From the NCBI RefSeq assembly GCF_003248355.1, contig NZ_QKWY01000002.1, positions 372,001-436,000 on the forward strand: a DNA stretch of 64,000 bases, written 5' to 3'. The stretch comes from Streptomyces sp. AC1-42W (lineage in GTDB: Bacteria; Actinomycetota; Actinomycetes; Streptomycetales; Streptomycetaceae). Within the stretch, counting starts at the first letter, position 1. Each line of letters starts with the position of its first letter. The notes below the pieces were generated by a model. The model made no database searches. It had not been told where the DNA came from and was given only the letters and a program-made list of their open reading frames with translations. Below are positions 31,292 through 39,548 of this stretch, piece by piece. Position numbers and translations under genes: made by a program.

Positions 31292-31968
31292 CCCGAGTGC
31301 TTGTCGTCGAGGATGAGGAATCCTTCAGCGACGTCCTGTCCTACATGCTCCGCAAGGAGGGCTTCGAGGTCGCCATCGCGGCCACCGGGCCCGACGGCCT
31401 GGACGAGTTCGAGCGCAACGGCGCCGACCTCGTCCTGCTCGACCTGATGCTTCCCGGGCTCCCCGGCACCGAGGTCTGCCGCCAGCTGCGCAGCCGGTCC
31501 AACGTGCCGGTGATCATGGTCACCGCGAAGGACAGTGAGATCGACAAGGTCGTCGGCCTGGAGATAGGGGCCGACGACTACGTCACCAAGCCCTTCTCCT
31601 CGCGCGAGCTGGTCGCCCGCATCCGTGCCGTGCTGCGCCGCCGGGGCGAGCCCGAGGAGGTCGCGCCCGCCGCCCTGGAGGCGGGCCCGGTCCGGATGGA
31701 CGTGGACCGGCACGTCGTCACGGTCTCCGGCGGCAAGGTCGACCTGCCGCTCAAGGAGTTCGACCTGCTGGAGATGCTGCTGCGCAACGCGGGCCGGGTG
31801 CTGACCCGCATGCAGCTCATCGACCGGGTCTGGGGCGCGGACTACGTCGGCGACACCAAGACCCTCGACGTCCATGTGAAGCGGCTGCGCGCCAAGATCG
31901 AGCCCGACCCGGGCGCGCCGAGGTTCCTGGTGACGGTGCGCGGCCTGGGCTACAAGTTCGAGCCGTAA
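31288..31968 (+). CDS. phoP: PhoP, OmpR-type phosphate response regulator
   Basis: This 226-residue protein has a receiver domain (VLVVEDEESFSDVLSYML; phospho-acceptor Asp52 in VLLDLMLPGLPG; VTAKD; YVTKPFSSREL with the conserved Lys). The winged-helix domain includes LPLKEFDLLEMLLRNAGRVL and TKTLDVHVKRLRAKIE. It controls pst, phoA/phoD and PHO-box promoters, and competes with GlnR at some nitrogen genes in S. coelicolor. It ends in GLGYKFEP, typical of the family. It is followed by a strong terminator hairpin. Confidence 0.97.
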   Translation: MTRVLVVEDEESFSDVLSYMLRKEGFEVAIAATGPDGLDEFERNGADLVLLDLMLPGLPGTEVCRQLRSRSNVPVIMVTAKDSEIDKVVGLEIGADDYVTKPFSSRELVARIRAVLRRRGEPEEVAPAALEAGPVRMDVDRHVVTVSGGKVDLPLKEFDLLEMLLRNAGRVLTRMQLIDRVWGADYVGDTKTLDVHVKRLRAKIEPDPGAPRFLVTVRGLGYKFEP

Positions 31969-31984
31969 ACCGCGGGCCGGTATA

Positions 31985-32025
31985 CGGCTGAGGCGCCTCC
32001 CCCGGTGGGGAAGGCGCCTCAGCCG
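31985..32025. terminator. Hairpin terminator after phoRP
   Basis: CGGCTGAGGCGCC (31985-31997) and GGCGCCTCAGCCG (32013-32025) form a perfect 13-bp stem with a 15-nt loop, 17 bp after phoP. It can also serve the convergent lipoprotein gene. Confidence 0.8.
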
Positions 32026-32061
32026 TTATGCGTGGTGCGGGCGGGACTTTCAGAACACGCC

Positions 32062-32682
32062 TCAGCTCGCCGAGGACTCGCCGGACGGGGTGGTGGAGGC
32101 GTCGGGAGCGGCGGAGCCGGTCGCGGAGGCGGACGGCGAAGCCTCCGGCGCCTGCGGGGGCTCGGGCAGCGCGCTGGGGCCGAAGTCCTTGAAGTAGCCG
32201 GACGACGGGACGACGGAGGCGCCGAGGGAAACCTCGCCCGTCTCGCTGAAGTTGAAGACCAGGGGCTGGACGTCGCCGTTCTTCGGGGCCTCGTCGCCGT
32301 TCTCGATGACGGCGGAGGCGTTGCCCCGGCCGCCGAGGATGACCCGGCCACCGGCCGGGACGACGACCGGGCCGGAGCCCTCGGCGGCGTGCAGCCGCAC
32401 CGAGCCGCTGCCACCGGTCAGGGTGATGGATTCGAGGGTCTCGGCCTTGGGGCCGGCGTTGAAGACCGTGGCGGTGACGGCCGCGGGGCCCTGGGCGCCG
32501 GCCTCGGCCTGGGTGATGACGTTGACGTTCTGGACCTTGATCGCGCCGGACTGGGTGGACGCGTTGTCCGGCCGGACTCCGAGCGTCGCCGCGTTGTTGC
32601 CCGCGGCGCACGCGGAGAGCGCGGTGATCGAGAACGCGATGGCAGTGGCGGCGAGAGCGCCGTGTCGAAGGCTGCGGCTCAC
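32062..32682 (-). CDS. Secreted lipoprotein of unknown function
   Basis: This 206-residue protein begins with a signal peptide (GALAATAIAFSITALSAC) with lipobox LSAC, then AAGNNAATLGVRPDNASTQS. The central domain is beta-rich (AVTATVFNAGPKAETLESIT; VVVPAGGRVILGGRGNASAV), like the DUF4232/immunoglobulin-like secreted proteins of actinomycetes. The C-terminal ~45 residues are Pro/Ala/Ser/Thr-rich. A role is not known. Its place next to phoRP is shared by other Streptomyces as I recall, but no PHO box is seen in front of it. The gene is convergent with phoP. Confidence 0.8.
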   Translation of the reverse strand: MSRSLRHGALAATAIAFSITALSACAAGNNAATLGVRPDNASTQSGAIKVQNVNVITQAEAGAQGPAAVTATVFNAGPKAETLESITLTGGSGSVRLHAAEGSGPVVVPAGGRVILGGRGNASAVIENGDEAPKNGDVQPLVFNFSETGEVSLGASVVPSSGYFKDFGPSALPEPPQAPEASPSASATGSAAPDASTTPSGESSAS

Positions 32683-33292
32683 GGCGGCGGCAACTCCTTG
32701 AACGAGCGGACGGTTACGGACGGGTCGGGCGCGTGGTGTAAAGCCGCCCTAAGAGTCTGTCAGCCGCCAGGTTACCGAGCCCTCCTCGCCGCTTCGCACC
32801 CGACCCGCCCCTGACGCGACGGCGATCCCGGGCCCCGGTCGTGTTCGGGCATTCGCGGTCTCTTCACAAAACGCGCGTGATCAAATTCCGGCCCGGCGTT
32901 CACCGCGGGCTCCGTGGCTGTTCACGGACGGTGGCGCATTCCTTGCGCATAATCCCCGGCGCGGCCGTACGTTGATCAATTTCATTGGCCATCGGCAGTT
33001 ACGCCCGAACGAGTGATCCAGTGCCGAACGGACTACGGAAAGCTCGGTAACCGGAACCCGACAAAACGGGACTTTCGCCCCCTTCGGCGTGCGTCGGAGT
33101 GCGTGTAGGGTCCGCGTTTCCCTGTCCCCGTACTACGGCTCCGACCTGCGAATACCGTCTTCCGGAGGCTCTCCGCAGCACGTCCGTGTCGCAGTTGTCA
33201 AGCCCCGAGATATGCCCTGACCTGCGAAAACGCCATTCAGGAGTTGCGATTCTCGTGTTACGCTTGATAGCCACGGAAGGGGTACCTGTCAC
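32683..33292. other. 610-bp non-coding region before cdnL
   Basis: The divergent region between the lipoprotein and cdnL is AT-richer than its surroundings and contains no convincing ORF. The cdnL-proximal part (33240-33292) carries GGAAGGGG as SD and TTGCGA about 50 nt before the start, but I cannot place a -10 with confidence. The length suggests multiple promoters or an unrecognised small RNA. Confidence 0.5.
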
Positions 33293-33775
33293 ATGACGTT
33301 CAAGGTTGGCGACACCGTGGTCTATCCCCATCACGGGGCCGCGCTGATCGAGGCTATCGAAACTCGCCAGATCAAAGGCGTGGACAAGACCTACTTGGTG
33401 CTCAAGGTCGCTCAGGGCGACTTGACGGTGCGTGTGCCGGCGGACAATGCGGAGTTCGTGGGCGTGCGCGACGTAGTCGGGCAGGAAGGGCTGGACCGCG
33501 TCTTCGAGGTGCTGCGCGCACCGTATGCCGAGGAGCCGACGAACTGGTCCCGGCGCTACAAGGCAAATCTCGAGAAGCTCGCGTCCGGCGATGTCATCAA
33601 GGTCGCCGAAGTGGTGCGCGACCTGTGGCGCCGCGAGCGTGAGCGCGGACTCTCCGCAGGTGAGAAGCGCATGCTCGCCAAGGCCCGCCAGATCCTGGTG
33701 AGCGAACTCGCCCTCGCGGAGAACACCAACGAGGACAAGGCCGAGGCCCTCCTCGACGAGGTTCTCGCATCCTGA
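33293..33775 (+). CDS. cdnL: CdnL/CarD-family RNA polymerase-binding regulator
   Basis: This 160-residue protein has an N-terminal Tudor-like RNAP interaction domain (MTFKVGDTVVYPHHGAALIE; residues 1-60) and a helical C-terminal DNA-contacting domain (ANLEKLASGDVIKVAEVVRD; RKRMLAKARQ type segment GEKRMLAKARQILVSEL). It binds the RNA polymerase beta subunit and stabilises open complexes, particularly at rRNA promoters. The conserved Trp near residue 86 (TNWSRRY), which wedges the transcription bubble edge, is present. GGAAGGGG provides the SD. It is followed by ispD after 371 bp. Confidence 0.95.
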   Translation: MTFKVGDTVVYPHHGAALIEAIETRQIKGVDKTYLVLKVAQGDLTVRVPADNAEFVGVRDVVGQEGLDRVFEVLRAPYAEEPTNWSRRYKANLEKLASGDVIKVAEVVRDLWRRERERGLSAGEKRMLAKARQILVSELALAENTNEDKAEALLDEVLAS

Positions 33776-34146
33776 ACCGGACGGCACCGGTCGTCGTGAC
33801 GACCACCGGATCGCACCGGCCGTAGAGAATATGCCGCGGTGCCCGCTGACCACCCCTGTACAGGGAGTGTGTCGTCGGGCGCTGCGGCATGTCCGGACCG
33901 CAATCCAACGGCGAATTCCAGCCATCCGCCCGTGCCCGGCGTCCCGGTGCACGACCTTGGTACGTTGCTCGCGATCTTGCTGGACCCGGCGTGCGGAACC
34001 GGCTCCGAGCGGCCACGGCGTGCCCCGGCCCGCCCGGGGTCACGGAAAGGGTCCCGGTCGAGTCATGGCGCAGCGCCCCGGCTCGCTTCTGGCCATACCC
34101 ACGTCGGCCGTGGACACAAACATGCCGAAGCCTCGGAGTGCAACCG
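33776..34146. other. 371-bp intergenic region between cdnL and ispD
   Basis: No supported gene is seen. GGTCGTC-GT-GACGACC near 33790 is a small perfect hairpin just after the cdnL stop. The rest is GC-rich with open reading frames that lack start signals. Confidence 0.4.
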
Positions 34147-34893
34147 ATGTCTGAACAACCGCGACCTTCCCGCACGGCCGCCGTGATTCCCGCGGCCGGC
34201 CGCGGCGTACGGCTCGGACCGGGCGCCCCCAAAGCGCTCCGGGCGCTCGGCGGTACGCCCATGCTCATCCATGCCGTTCGGGCCATGGCCGCCTCGCGGC
34301 ACGTGTCCCTCGTCGTCGTCGTCGCCCCGCCGGCGGGCGCGGCCGAGGTCCGCCACCTCCTCGACGAGCACGCGCTGCCCGAGCGCACCGACTTCCTCGT
34401 CGTGCCCGGCGGCGACACCCGCCAGGAATCCGTGAAGCGGGGCCTCGACGCCCTCCCCGACACCGTTTCCACCGTCCTCGTCCACGACGCGGCCCGCCCG
34501 CTCGTCCCCGTGGACACCGTGGACGCGGTCATCGAGGCCGTCCGCGACGGCGCCCCGGCCGTCGTTCCCGCCCTGCCGCTCGCCGACACCGTCAAGGAGG
34601 TCGAGCCCGGCGCCCCCGGCGCGCCCGAGCCGGTCCTCGCCACCCCGGTCCGCGCCCGGCTCCGGGCCGTGCAGACCCCGCAGGGCTTCGACCGCGCGAC
34701 CCTGCTGCGTGCCCATGAGCAGGTCGCCGTGGACGGCGAGGGCGCGACCGACGACGCCGGCATGGTCGAACAGCTCGGCGAGCCGGTCGTCGTCGTGCCC
34801 GGACACGAAGAGGCGTTCAAGGTGACCCGGCCGCTGGACCTCGTCCTGGCCGAGGCGGTTCTCGCACGCAGGAGGGCGAACGATGGCTTCTGA
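34147..34893 (+). CDS. ispD: IspD, 2-C-methyl-D-erythritol 4-phosphate cytidylyltransferase
   Basis: This 248-residue enzyme has the nucleotide-binding loop AAVIPAAGRGVRLGPGAPKAL, GGDTRQESVKRGLDAL, VLVHDAARPLV and LRAVQTPQGFD. It forms CDP-methylerythritol in the MEP isoprenoid pathway. Its end overlaps the ispF start by 11 bp, and the two act in successive positions of the pathway (steps 3 and 5). An Ala/Pro insert (VEPGAPGAPEPVLATPV) is specific to this lineage. Cytoplasmic. Confidence 0.96.
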   Translation: MSEQPRPSRTAAVIPAAGRGVRLGPGAPKALRALGGTPMLIHAVRAMAASRHVSLVVVVAPPAGAAEVRHLLDEHALPERTDFLVVPGGDTRQESVKRGLDALPDTVSTVLVHDAARPLVPVDTVDAVIEAVRDGAPAVVPALPLADTVKEVEPGAPGAPEPVLATPVRARLRAVQTPQGFDRATLLRAHEQVAVDGEGATDDAGMVEQLGEPVVVVPGHEEAFKVTRPLDLVLAEAVLARRRANDGF

Positions 34894-35437
34894 GACCCCC
34901 GCACCCGACAAGGCCCCCGCGCCCGACCGGAGCCCCGCACCCGCTGCGGCCCCCGCGCCCGTGATTCCGCTCGTCGGCATCGGCACCGACATCCACGCCT
35001 TCGAGGAGGGCCGCGAGCTCTGGTGCGCCGGGCTGCGCTGGGACGGCGAGGGCCCCGGGCTCGCCGGCCACTCGGACGCGGACGTCGTCGCGCACGCCGC
35101 GTGCAACGCCCTCTTCTCCGCCGCCGGCCTCGGTGATCTCGGGCAGCACTTCGGCACCGGGCGCCCGGAGTGGTCCGGCGCCGCGGGCGTCACCCTGCTC
35201 ACCGAGGCCGCCCGCATCGTCCGGGCGGCGGGCTTCGAGATCGGCAACGTGGCCGTCCAGGTCGTCGGCGTACGCCCGAAGATCGGCAAGCGGCGCGACG
35301 AGGCGCAGCGGGTGCTCTCGGACGCGGTCGGGGCCCCCGTCTCGCTGTCCGCCGCCACGTCGGACGGGCTCGGTTTCACCGGGCGGGGCGAGGGCATCGC
35401 GGGGATCGCGACCGCCCTGGTGTACCGCACCGGCTGA
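34883..35437 (+). CDS. ispF: IspF, 2-C-methyl-D-erythritol 2,4-cyclodiphosphate synthase
   Basis: This 184-residue protein has an Ala/Pro-rich N-terminal extension of about 28 residues, then the canonical IspF core. GIGTDIHAF carries the metal-binding Asp and His, HSDADVVAHAACNALFSAAG supplies the third ligand, and ATTSDGLGFTGRGEG is seen as AATSDGLGFTGRGEG. It releases CMP to make the cyclodiphosphate. ATG 34883 lies inside ispD (11-bp overlap). A start near residue 27 would give the standard ~157-residue length, so the extension could be mis-assigned or disordered. Confidence 0.95.
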   Translation: MASETPAPDKAPAPDRSPAPAAAPAPVIPLVGIGTDIHAFEEGRELWCAGLRWDGEGPGLAGHSDADVVAHAACNALFSAAGLGDLGQHFGTGRPEWSGAAGVTLLTEAARIVRAAGFEIGNVAVQVVGVRPKIGKRRDEAQRVLSDAVGAPVSLSAATSDGLGFTGRGEGIAGIATALVYRTG

Positions 35438-35566
35438 CGCGGCCGGGACGGGCCGGTCGGCTGACCCGCCCGTCCCGGTGTCGCGGGCCCCGTCCTTGTT
35501 GCACATCCTTCGCACGTACGCTGGTACGGCAATGATGTGGCGGGCGAGGATCGGTGGGACTGCGGG

Positions 35567-36157
35567 ATGACGACTGCCATGGGAACCGCGGCGGTGCGGG
35601 CCGGTGCCGGGGAGTACGTCCTGCGCACCGCGGGGCCGGCGGACATCGGCGGGGCGCGGGCCGTGATGCTCGACACCGTCTACCGCGATCTGCGCTCCGG
35701 TTACGTGCCGCGCTGGCACGCCGACATCATCGATCCGGAGGCCGCCTATCTGCGGCCGGCCCGCTGCACGCTGCTGGTGGCCGAGTACGCGGGCGAGATC
35801 GTCGCCACCGGCGCCGTGCGCGACCGGGGGCCGCAGGCGCCGCCCAATCCGCAGTGGGTCGCCGACCGCTTCCCGTCCGGCACCACGGCGCAGCTGTGCC
35901 GGATCTATGTGCGGCCGGAGCACCGCAGGCACGGCCTGGCCCGCCGCATGGTGCGCGAGCTGTGCGCCTTCGTGGCGCGGGCCGGTGGCTACGAGGCGGT
36001 CTATCTGCACACCGACCCGGCCGTGCCGGGCGCCGAGCCGTTCTGGCGGTCCCTCGCGCGGGAGGTGTGCGACGAGCGCGCGCTGCCGGGCGGCGGCCAG
36101 GGCATCGTCCACTTCGAGCTGCCGCTGCCACGGGCCGGGGACCCCTCGGAGTCGTGA
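35567..36157 (+). CDS. GNAT-family N-acetyltransferase
   Basis: This 196-residue protein has the acetyl-CoA-binding region CRIYVRPEHRRHGLARRMVR (motif A, R/Q-x-x-G-x-G/A) and the upstream strand CTLLVAEYAGEIVATGAVRD. The substrate is unknown. ATG 35567 is chosen over GTG 35537; neither has a strong SD. It lies between ispF and the Zur-controlled importer, reading the same way. A distinct Zur box separates it from the importer, so it is probably not part of that operon. Confidence 0.82.
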   Translation: MTTAMGTAAVRAGAGEYVLRTAGPADIGGARAVMLDTVYRDLRSGYVPRWHADIIDPEAAYLRPARCTLLVAEYAGEIVATGAVRDRGPQAPPNPQWVADRFPSGTTAQLCRIYVRPEHRRHGLARRMVRELCAFVARAGGYEAVYLHTDPAVPGAEPFWRSLAREVCDERALPGGGQGIVHFELPLPRAGDPSES

Positions 36158-36181
36158 ACGGGTCGCACCCCGCCGAGTAAA

Positions 36182-36196
36182 TGACAATGATTTTCA
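36182..36196. promoter_or_regulatory. Zur box overlapping the promoter of the ABC importer
   Basis: TGACAATGATTTTCA matches the Streptomyces Zur consensus TGAAAATGATTTTCA in 14 of 15 bases, with 7-1-7 symmetry. TAAGGT (36199-36204) immediately follows and is 7 nt before ATG 36212, so Zn-loaded Zur would cover the promoter and repress. Confidence 0.8.
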
Positions 36197-36211
36197 TATA
36201 AGGTCGTCGCC

Positions 36212-37735
36212 ATGCCCACCCCCCGCCGTCGTCGCTCCGCGCTGCCGCTGATCCTGTCCGCGACCGCCCTCCTCGTCCCGCTCGCCACCGCCTGTTCGAG
36301 CGGCTCCGACGCAGGCGGCGCGTCCGGCGACGGGCAACGCCTCCGGGTCGTCATGGCCTTCCCGCCCGCCCAGGCCATGTCCCCCTACGGGGACGACGCC
36401 GTCACCCTGAGCCGCCTCGCCGTCATCGAGGGCCTCACCGCCCTGAACCGCGAGGGCGCGGCTACACCCGCGCTGGCCACATCCTGGAAGCGCGACAACC
36501 CCACGACCTGGACCTTCACCCTGCGCAAGGCGACCTTCCAGGACGGAACCGCCGTGGACGCCGCCGCGGTCGCCCGCTCGCTGAACGCCGCCGACAAGGC
36601 GTCGCCCGGCCCCCGCGTCCTGTCCGACACCGGCGTCACCGCCACGGCACGGGGCGCCGACACCGTACGGATCGTCACCGACGAGGCCGACCCGCTGCTG
36701 CCCCAGCGCCTCGCCAACCCCTCCCTCGCCATCCTGTCCGGGGCCGCCTACGCGGACGGCAAGGTGAACCCCGCCGGACACGCCACCGGACCCTTCACCC
36801 TCACCGCCGTCAAGGGCGCCGTCAGCGCCACCCTGGAACGCAACGACGCCTACTGGGGCGGCAAGGCCGAGGCCCCCGGCGCCGACGTCACCTTCGTCGC
36901 CGACGGCACCGCCCGCGCCAACGCCCTGCGCACCGGGACCGTCGACGTCGCCGAGTACATACCGGTCTCCCAGGTCTCCCTGCTCGGCGACGGGCTCGCC
37001 CACTCCTTCTCCTCCGCCCGCACCAACGGCCTCTCCCTCAACACCCGGCGCGGCGTCTTCGCCGACCCGGCGATGCGCGCCGCCGCCCGCGAGGCCATCG
37101 ACTCCCCGGCCCTCGTCAAGGCCGTCTACGAGGGCCGCGCCGACGCCGGACAGGGGCTCCTCGGCCCCGGCGTCCCCTGGGCCGACACCGTGCGCAAGGC
37201 CCCCACCGGACGGGCGGACGCCGCCGACAGGGCGCGGGTCGCCGCGGCCGGGGAGATCGTCCTCGCCACCTACACCAACCGGCCCGAACTCCCCGAGGCC
37301 GCCACCGTCGTCCAGGAACAGCTCCGGAAGCGCGGCTTCACCGTCAAGCAGGTCGTCCGCGACTACGCCCAGATGGAGGCCGACGCGCTCGCCGGCGAGT
37401 ACGACGCGTTCATCCAGGCCCGCAACACCCTCCTGGACACCGCCGACCCCGTCTCCTACCTGGCGTCCGACTTCACCTGCGACGGCAGCTTCAACATCTC
37501 CCAGCTGTGCGACGAGCACGTCGACGCCGCCGTCGCCGAGGCCGCCGCCACCGCGTCGGCCGACGCCCGCCGTCGCGCCGTCGCGACCGCCGAGGCCCGC
37601 GTCCTCGGCACCGACGCCCTCGTCCCGCTCGTCCACGAACGCTTCGTCCAGGGGTACGACGACTCCCGCGTGCGCGGCGTCGCCCTCGACCCTCTGGAAC
37701 GCACCCTCATCACCGCCGACACCCGCGTCGGGTGA
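36212..37735 (+). CDS. ABC transporter substrate-binding lipoprotein (peptide/nickel/metallophore type)
   Basis: This 507-residue SBP_bac_5 protein has a signal peptide with lipobox (ALLVPLATAC, Cys ~28). The family's LTALNREGAATPALATSWKR, WTFTLRKATFQDGTAVDA and LERNDAYWGGKAEAPGADV motifs follow. This class carries oligopeptides, nickel complexes and, in the Cnt systems, opine metallophores such as staphylopine. The Zur box directly upstream argues that its cargo helps zinc acquisition, so a zinc-metallophore receptor is the best hypothesis. Its TGA overlaps the GTG of the permease gene. The transcript appears leaderless (TAAGGT 7 nt before ATG). Confidence 0.88.
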   Translation: MPTPRRRRSALPLILSATALLVPLATACSSGSDAGGASGDGQRLRVVMAFPPAQAMSPYGDDAVTLSRLAVIEGLTALNREGAATPALATSWKRDNPTTWTFTLRKATFQDGTAVDAAAVARSLNAADKASPGPRVLSDTGVTATARGADTVRIVTDEADPLLPQRLANPSLAILSGAAYADGKVNPAGHATGPFTLTAVKGAVSATLERNDAYWGGKAEAPGADVTFVADGTARANALRTGTVDVAEYIPVSQVSLLGDGLAHSFSSARTNGLSLNTRRGVFADPAMRAAAREAIDSPALVKAVYEGRADAGQGLLGPGVPWADTVRKAPTGRADAADRARVAAAGEIVLATYTNRPELPEAATVVQEQLRKRGFTVKQVVRDYAQMEADALAGEYDAFIQARNTLLDTADPVSYLASDFTCDGSFNISQLCDEHVDAAVAEAAATASADARRRAVATAEARVLGTDALVPLVHERFVQGYDDSRVRGVALDPLERTLITADTRVG

Positions 37736-39462
37736 CCGGGGTGAAGCACCTCGCCGGACGGGGCGCCGCACTCCTCGCGGTCCTCGCCGTCATCGGACTG
37801 CTGCCCCGCCTCACCCACACCGACCCCGCCCGCACCGTCCTGCACGCCCGTTACGCGGACCGGGCCCCCACCGCCGAAACCCTCGACGCCATCCGGGCCG
37901 AAACCGGACTCGACGGCAACCCGTTCCGCCTCCTCGGCGACTGGCTCACCGGACTCCTGCACGGCGACCTCGGCACCTCCTGGGTCTCCGGACAGCCCCT
38001 CACCGCCGACACCCTGTCCGCCCTCGGCGTCTCCCTCGCCCTGATGGGCGTCTCGCTCACCGCAGCCCTCCTCACCGCGGCCGCCCTCGCCGCCCGCACC
38101 CTGCGCCGGGGAGCGCGCCGCCGCACCGCCCCCGCCCGCGCCGGCACCGCGGCCGCCGTGCTCGCCGCGCTCCCCGAGTTCCTCATCGCCGCCGTGCTCG
38201 CCGCGGTCGTCGCCGTCCAGCTCGGCCGGCTCCCCGCGCTCGGCTGGGGCACGCCCCGGCACGCCGTGCTGCCCGCGCTCGCCATGGGCATCCCGGCGGG
38301 CGCCCTCATCGGCCGGCTCCTGGACGACGCGCTGCCCGCCGCCTTCGCCGAACCCTGGGCCCGCGCCGCCACCGCACACGGCCTGCCCGCCCATCGCACC
38401 GCGCGCCACGCGCTGCGCCGCACCCTGCCCGGCCTGCTGCCGCAGATCGGGCTGACCGTCGTCGGGCTCACCGGCGGGGCCGTCGCCGTGGAGACCCTCT
38501 ACGCCATCCCCGGCCTCGGCTCCACCGCCCTGGCCGCCGCAGCCGCCCAGGACCTGCCCGCCCTCCGGGCCTGCGTCCTCGTCCTGCTGCTCCTCGGCGC
38601 CGCCGCCGGGCTCGCCGCCCGCCTGGCCACCCGCGCCCTCCTCGGCCCCGCGCTGGACGACCGCGCCCTCCCCGCCCTGGTCCCGCCCGCCGCCCGCGCC
38701 GGCCGGTCCCTCCGCGTCTGCGCCGTCCTGCTCGCCGCCCTCTTCGCCGCCACCGTCCTCGCCGGACTCCTGCGCGACCCGCTCCACATCGACGCCGCCG
38801 CCCGCCTCGCCGCCCCCACCTCCGGGCACCCCCTCGGCACCGACTCCCTCGGGCGCGACGTCCTCGCCCGCCTCGGCCACGGAGCCGCCCGCACGGTGGT
38901 GACCGCCCTGGCCGTCGCCGCCGCCACCCTCGTCATCGGCCTCGTCCTCGGAGCCGTACGCGCCACCGCGCTCACCGAGACCGCCAACGCCCTGCCCGCG
39001 ATCCTCACCGGCCTCGTCGTCGCGGGGATCGCCGGACCCGGCCCGTGGAGCGCGGCGATCGCCGTCACCGCCGTCGCCTGGGCCCCGCTCGCCGCCCACA
39101 CCAGCGCCCTCTGCGCCCAGGAGCGCGCCGCGCCCCACCTCGCCGCCGCCCGCGCGCTCGGCGCGGGCCGGCTCCATCTGCTGCGCCGCCACCTCCTGCC
39201 CGGCGTCCTGCCGCCCGTGGCCCGGCACGCCGCCCTGCGCGTGCCCGCGCTCGCGCTGGCCCTCGCGTCGCTCGGCTTCCTCGGCCTCGGCGCCGCGCCG
39301 CCCTCGCCGGAGTGGGGCCGCATGCTCTCGGAGAACCTGCCCTACGCCGAACGCGCGCCCTGGGCCGTACTCGCCCCCGCCGCGGCCCTCGCCGTGCTCG
39401 GCGTCCTGACCGTTCTCACGGCCGCGGCCGTGCGGGGCCGGACCGGCCGGCGCGTGCCGTGA
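37732..39462 (+). CDS. Fused double ABC permease (DppB-DppC type)
   Basis: This 576-residue protein is unusual because it contains both permease halves in one chain. The N-terminal half (~1-305) is DppB-like: YADRAPTAETLDAIRAETGL, GTSWVSGQPL, an EAA-type loop at EPWARAATAHGLPAHRTARH. The C-terminal half (~320-576) is DppC-like: HPLGTDSLGRDVLARLGHGA, EAA loop in AARALGAGRLHLLRRHLLPG. Each half has 5-6 predicted helices. It is coupled to the binding-protein gene by GTGA and would pass the cargo through the membrane. No ATPase gene follows (cysS is next), so energy must come from an ATPase encoded elsewhere. Confidence 0.88.
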   Translation: MTGVKHLAGRGAALLAVLAVIGLLPRLTHTDPARTVLHARYADRAPTAETLDAIRAETGLDGNPFRLLGDWLTGLLHGDLGTSWVSGQPLTADTLSALGVSLALMGVSLTAALLTAAALAARTLRRGARRRTAPARAGTAAAVLAALPEFLIAAVLAAVVAVQLGRLPALGWGTPRHAVLPALAMGIPAGALIGRLLDDALPAAFAEPWARAATAHGLPAHRTARHALRRTLPGLLPQIGLTVVGLTGGAVAVETLYAIPGLGSTALAAAAAQDLPALRACVLVLLLLGAAAGLAARLATRALLGPALDDRALPALVPPAARAGRSLRVCAVLLAALFAATVLAGLLRDPLHIDAAARLAAPTSGHPLGTDSLGRDVLARLGHGAARTVVTALAVAAATLVIGLVLGAVRATALTETANALPAILTGLVVAGIAGPGPWSAAIAVTAVAWAPLAAHTSALCAQERAAPHLAAARALGAGRLHLLRRHLLPGVLPPVARHAALRVPALALALASLGFLGLGAAPPSPEWGRMLSENLPYAERAPWAVLAPAAALAVLGVLTVLTAAAVRGRTGRRVP

Positions 39463-39548
39463 GCGGGCCCGGCCGCGCCGAGTAACAACTGTGATCGCAA
39501 TATCCACAGGGGCGCCGGGCACTGGTGCGGGCCCACTACCCTTGAGGG

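Noticed and set aside
33831..34154. 107-codon ORF between cdnL and ispD
   Set aside because: No SD, no recognisable domain, Arg/Pro-rich composition of a shadow frame, and it runs into ispD.
37456..39522. 688-codon Gly-rich minus-strand ORF
   Set aside because: It is antisense to the fused permease, whose EAA loops and helices are clear; Gly/Glu runs are typical of GC-rich shadows.
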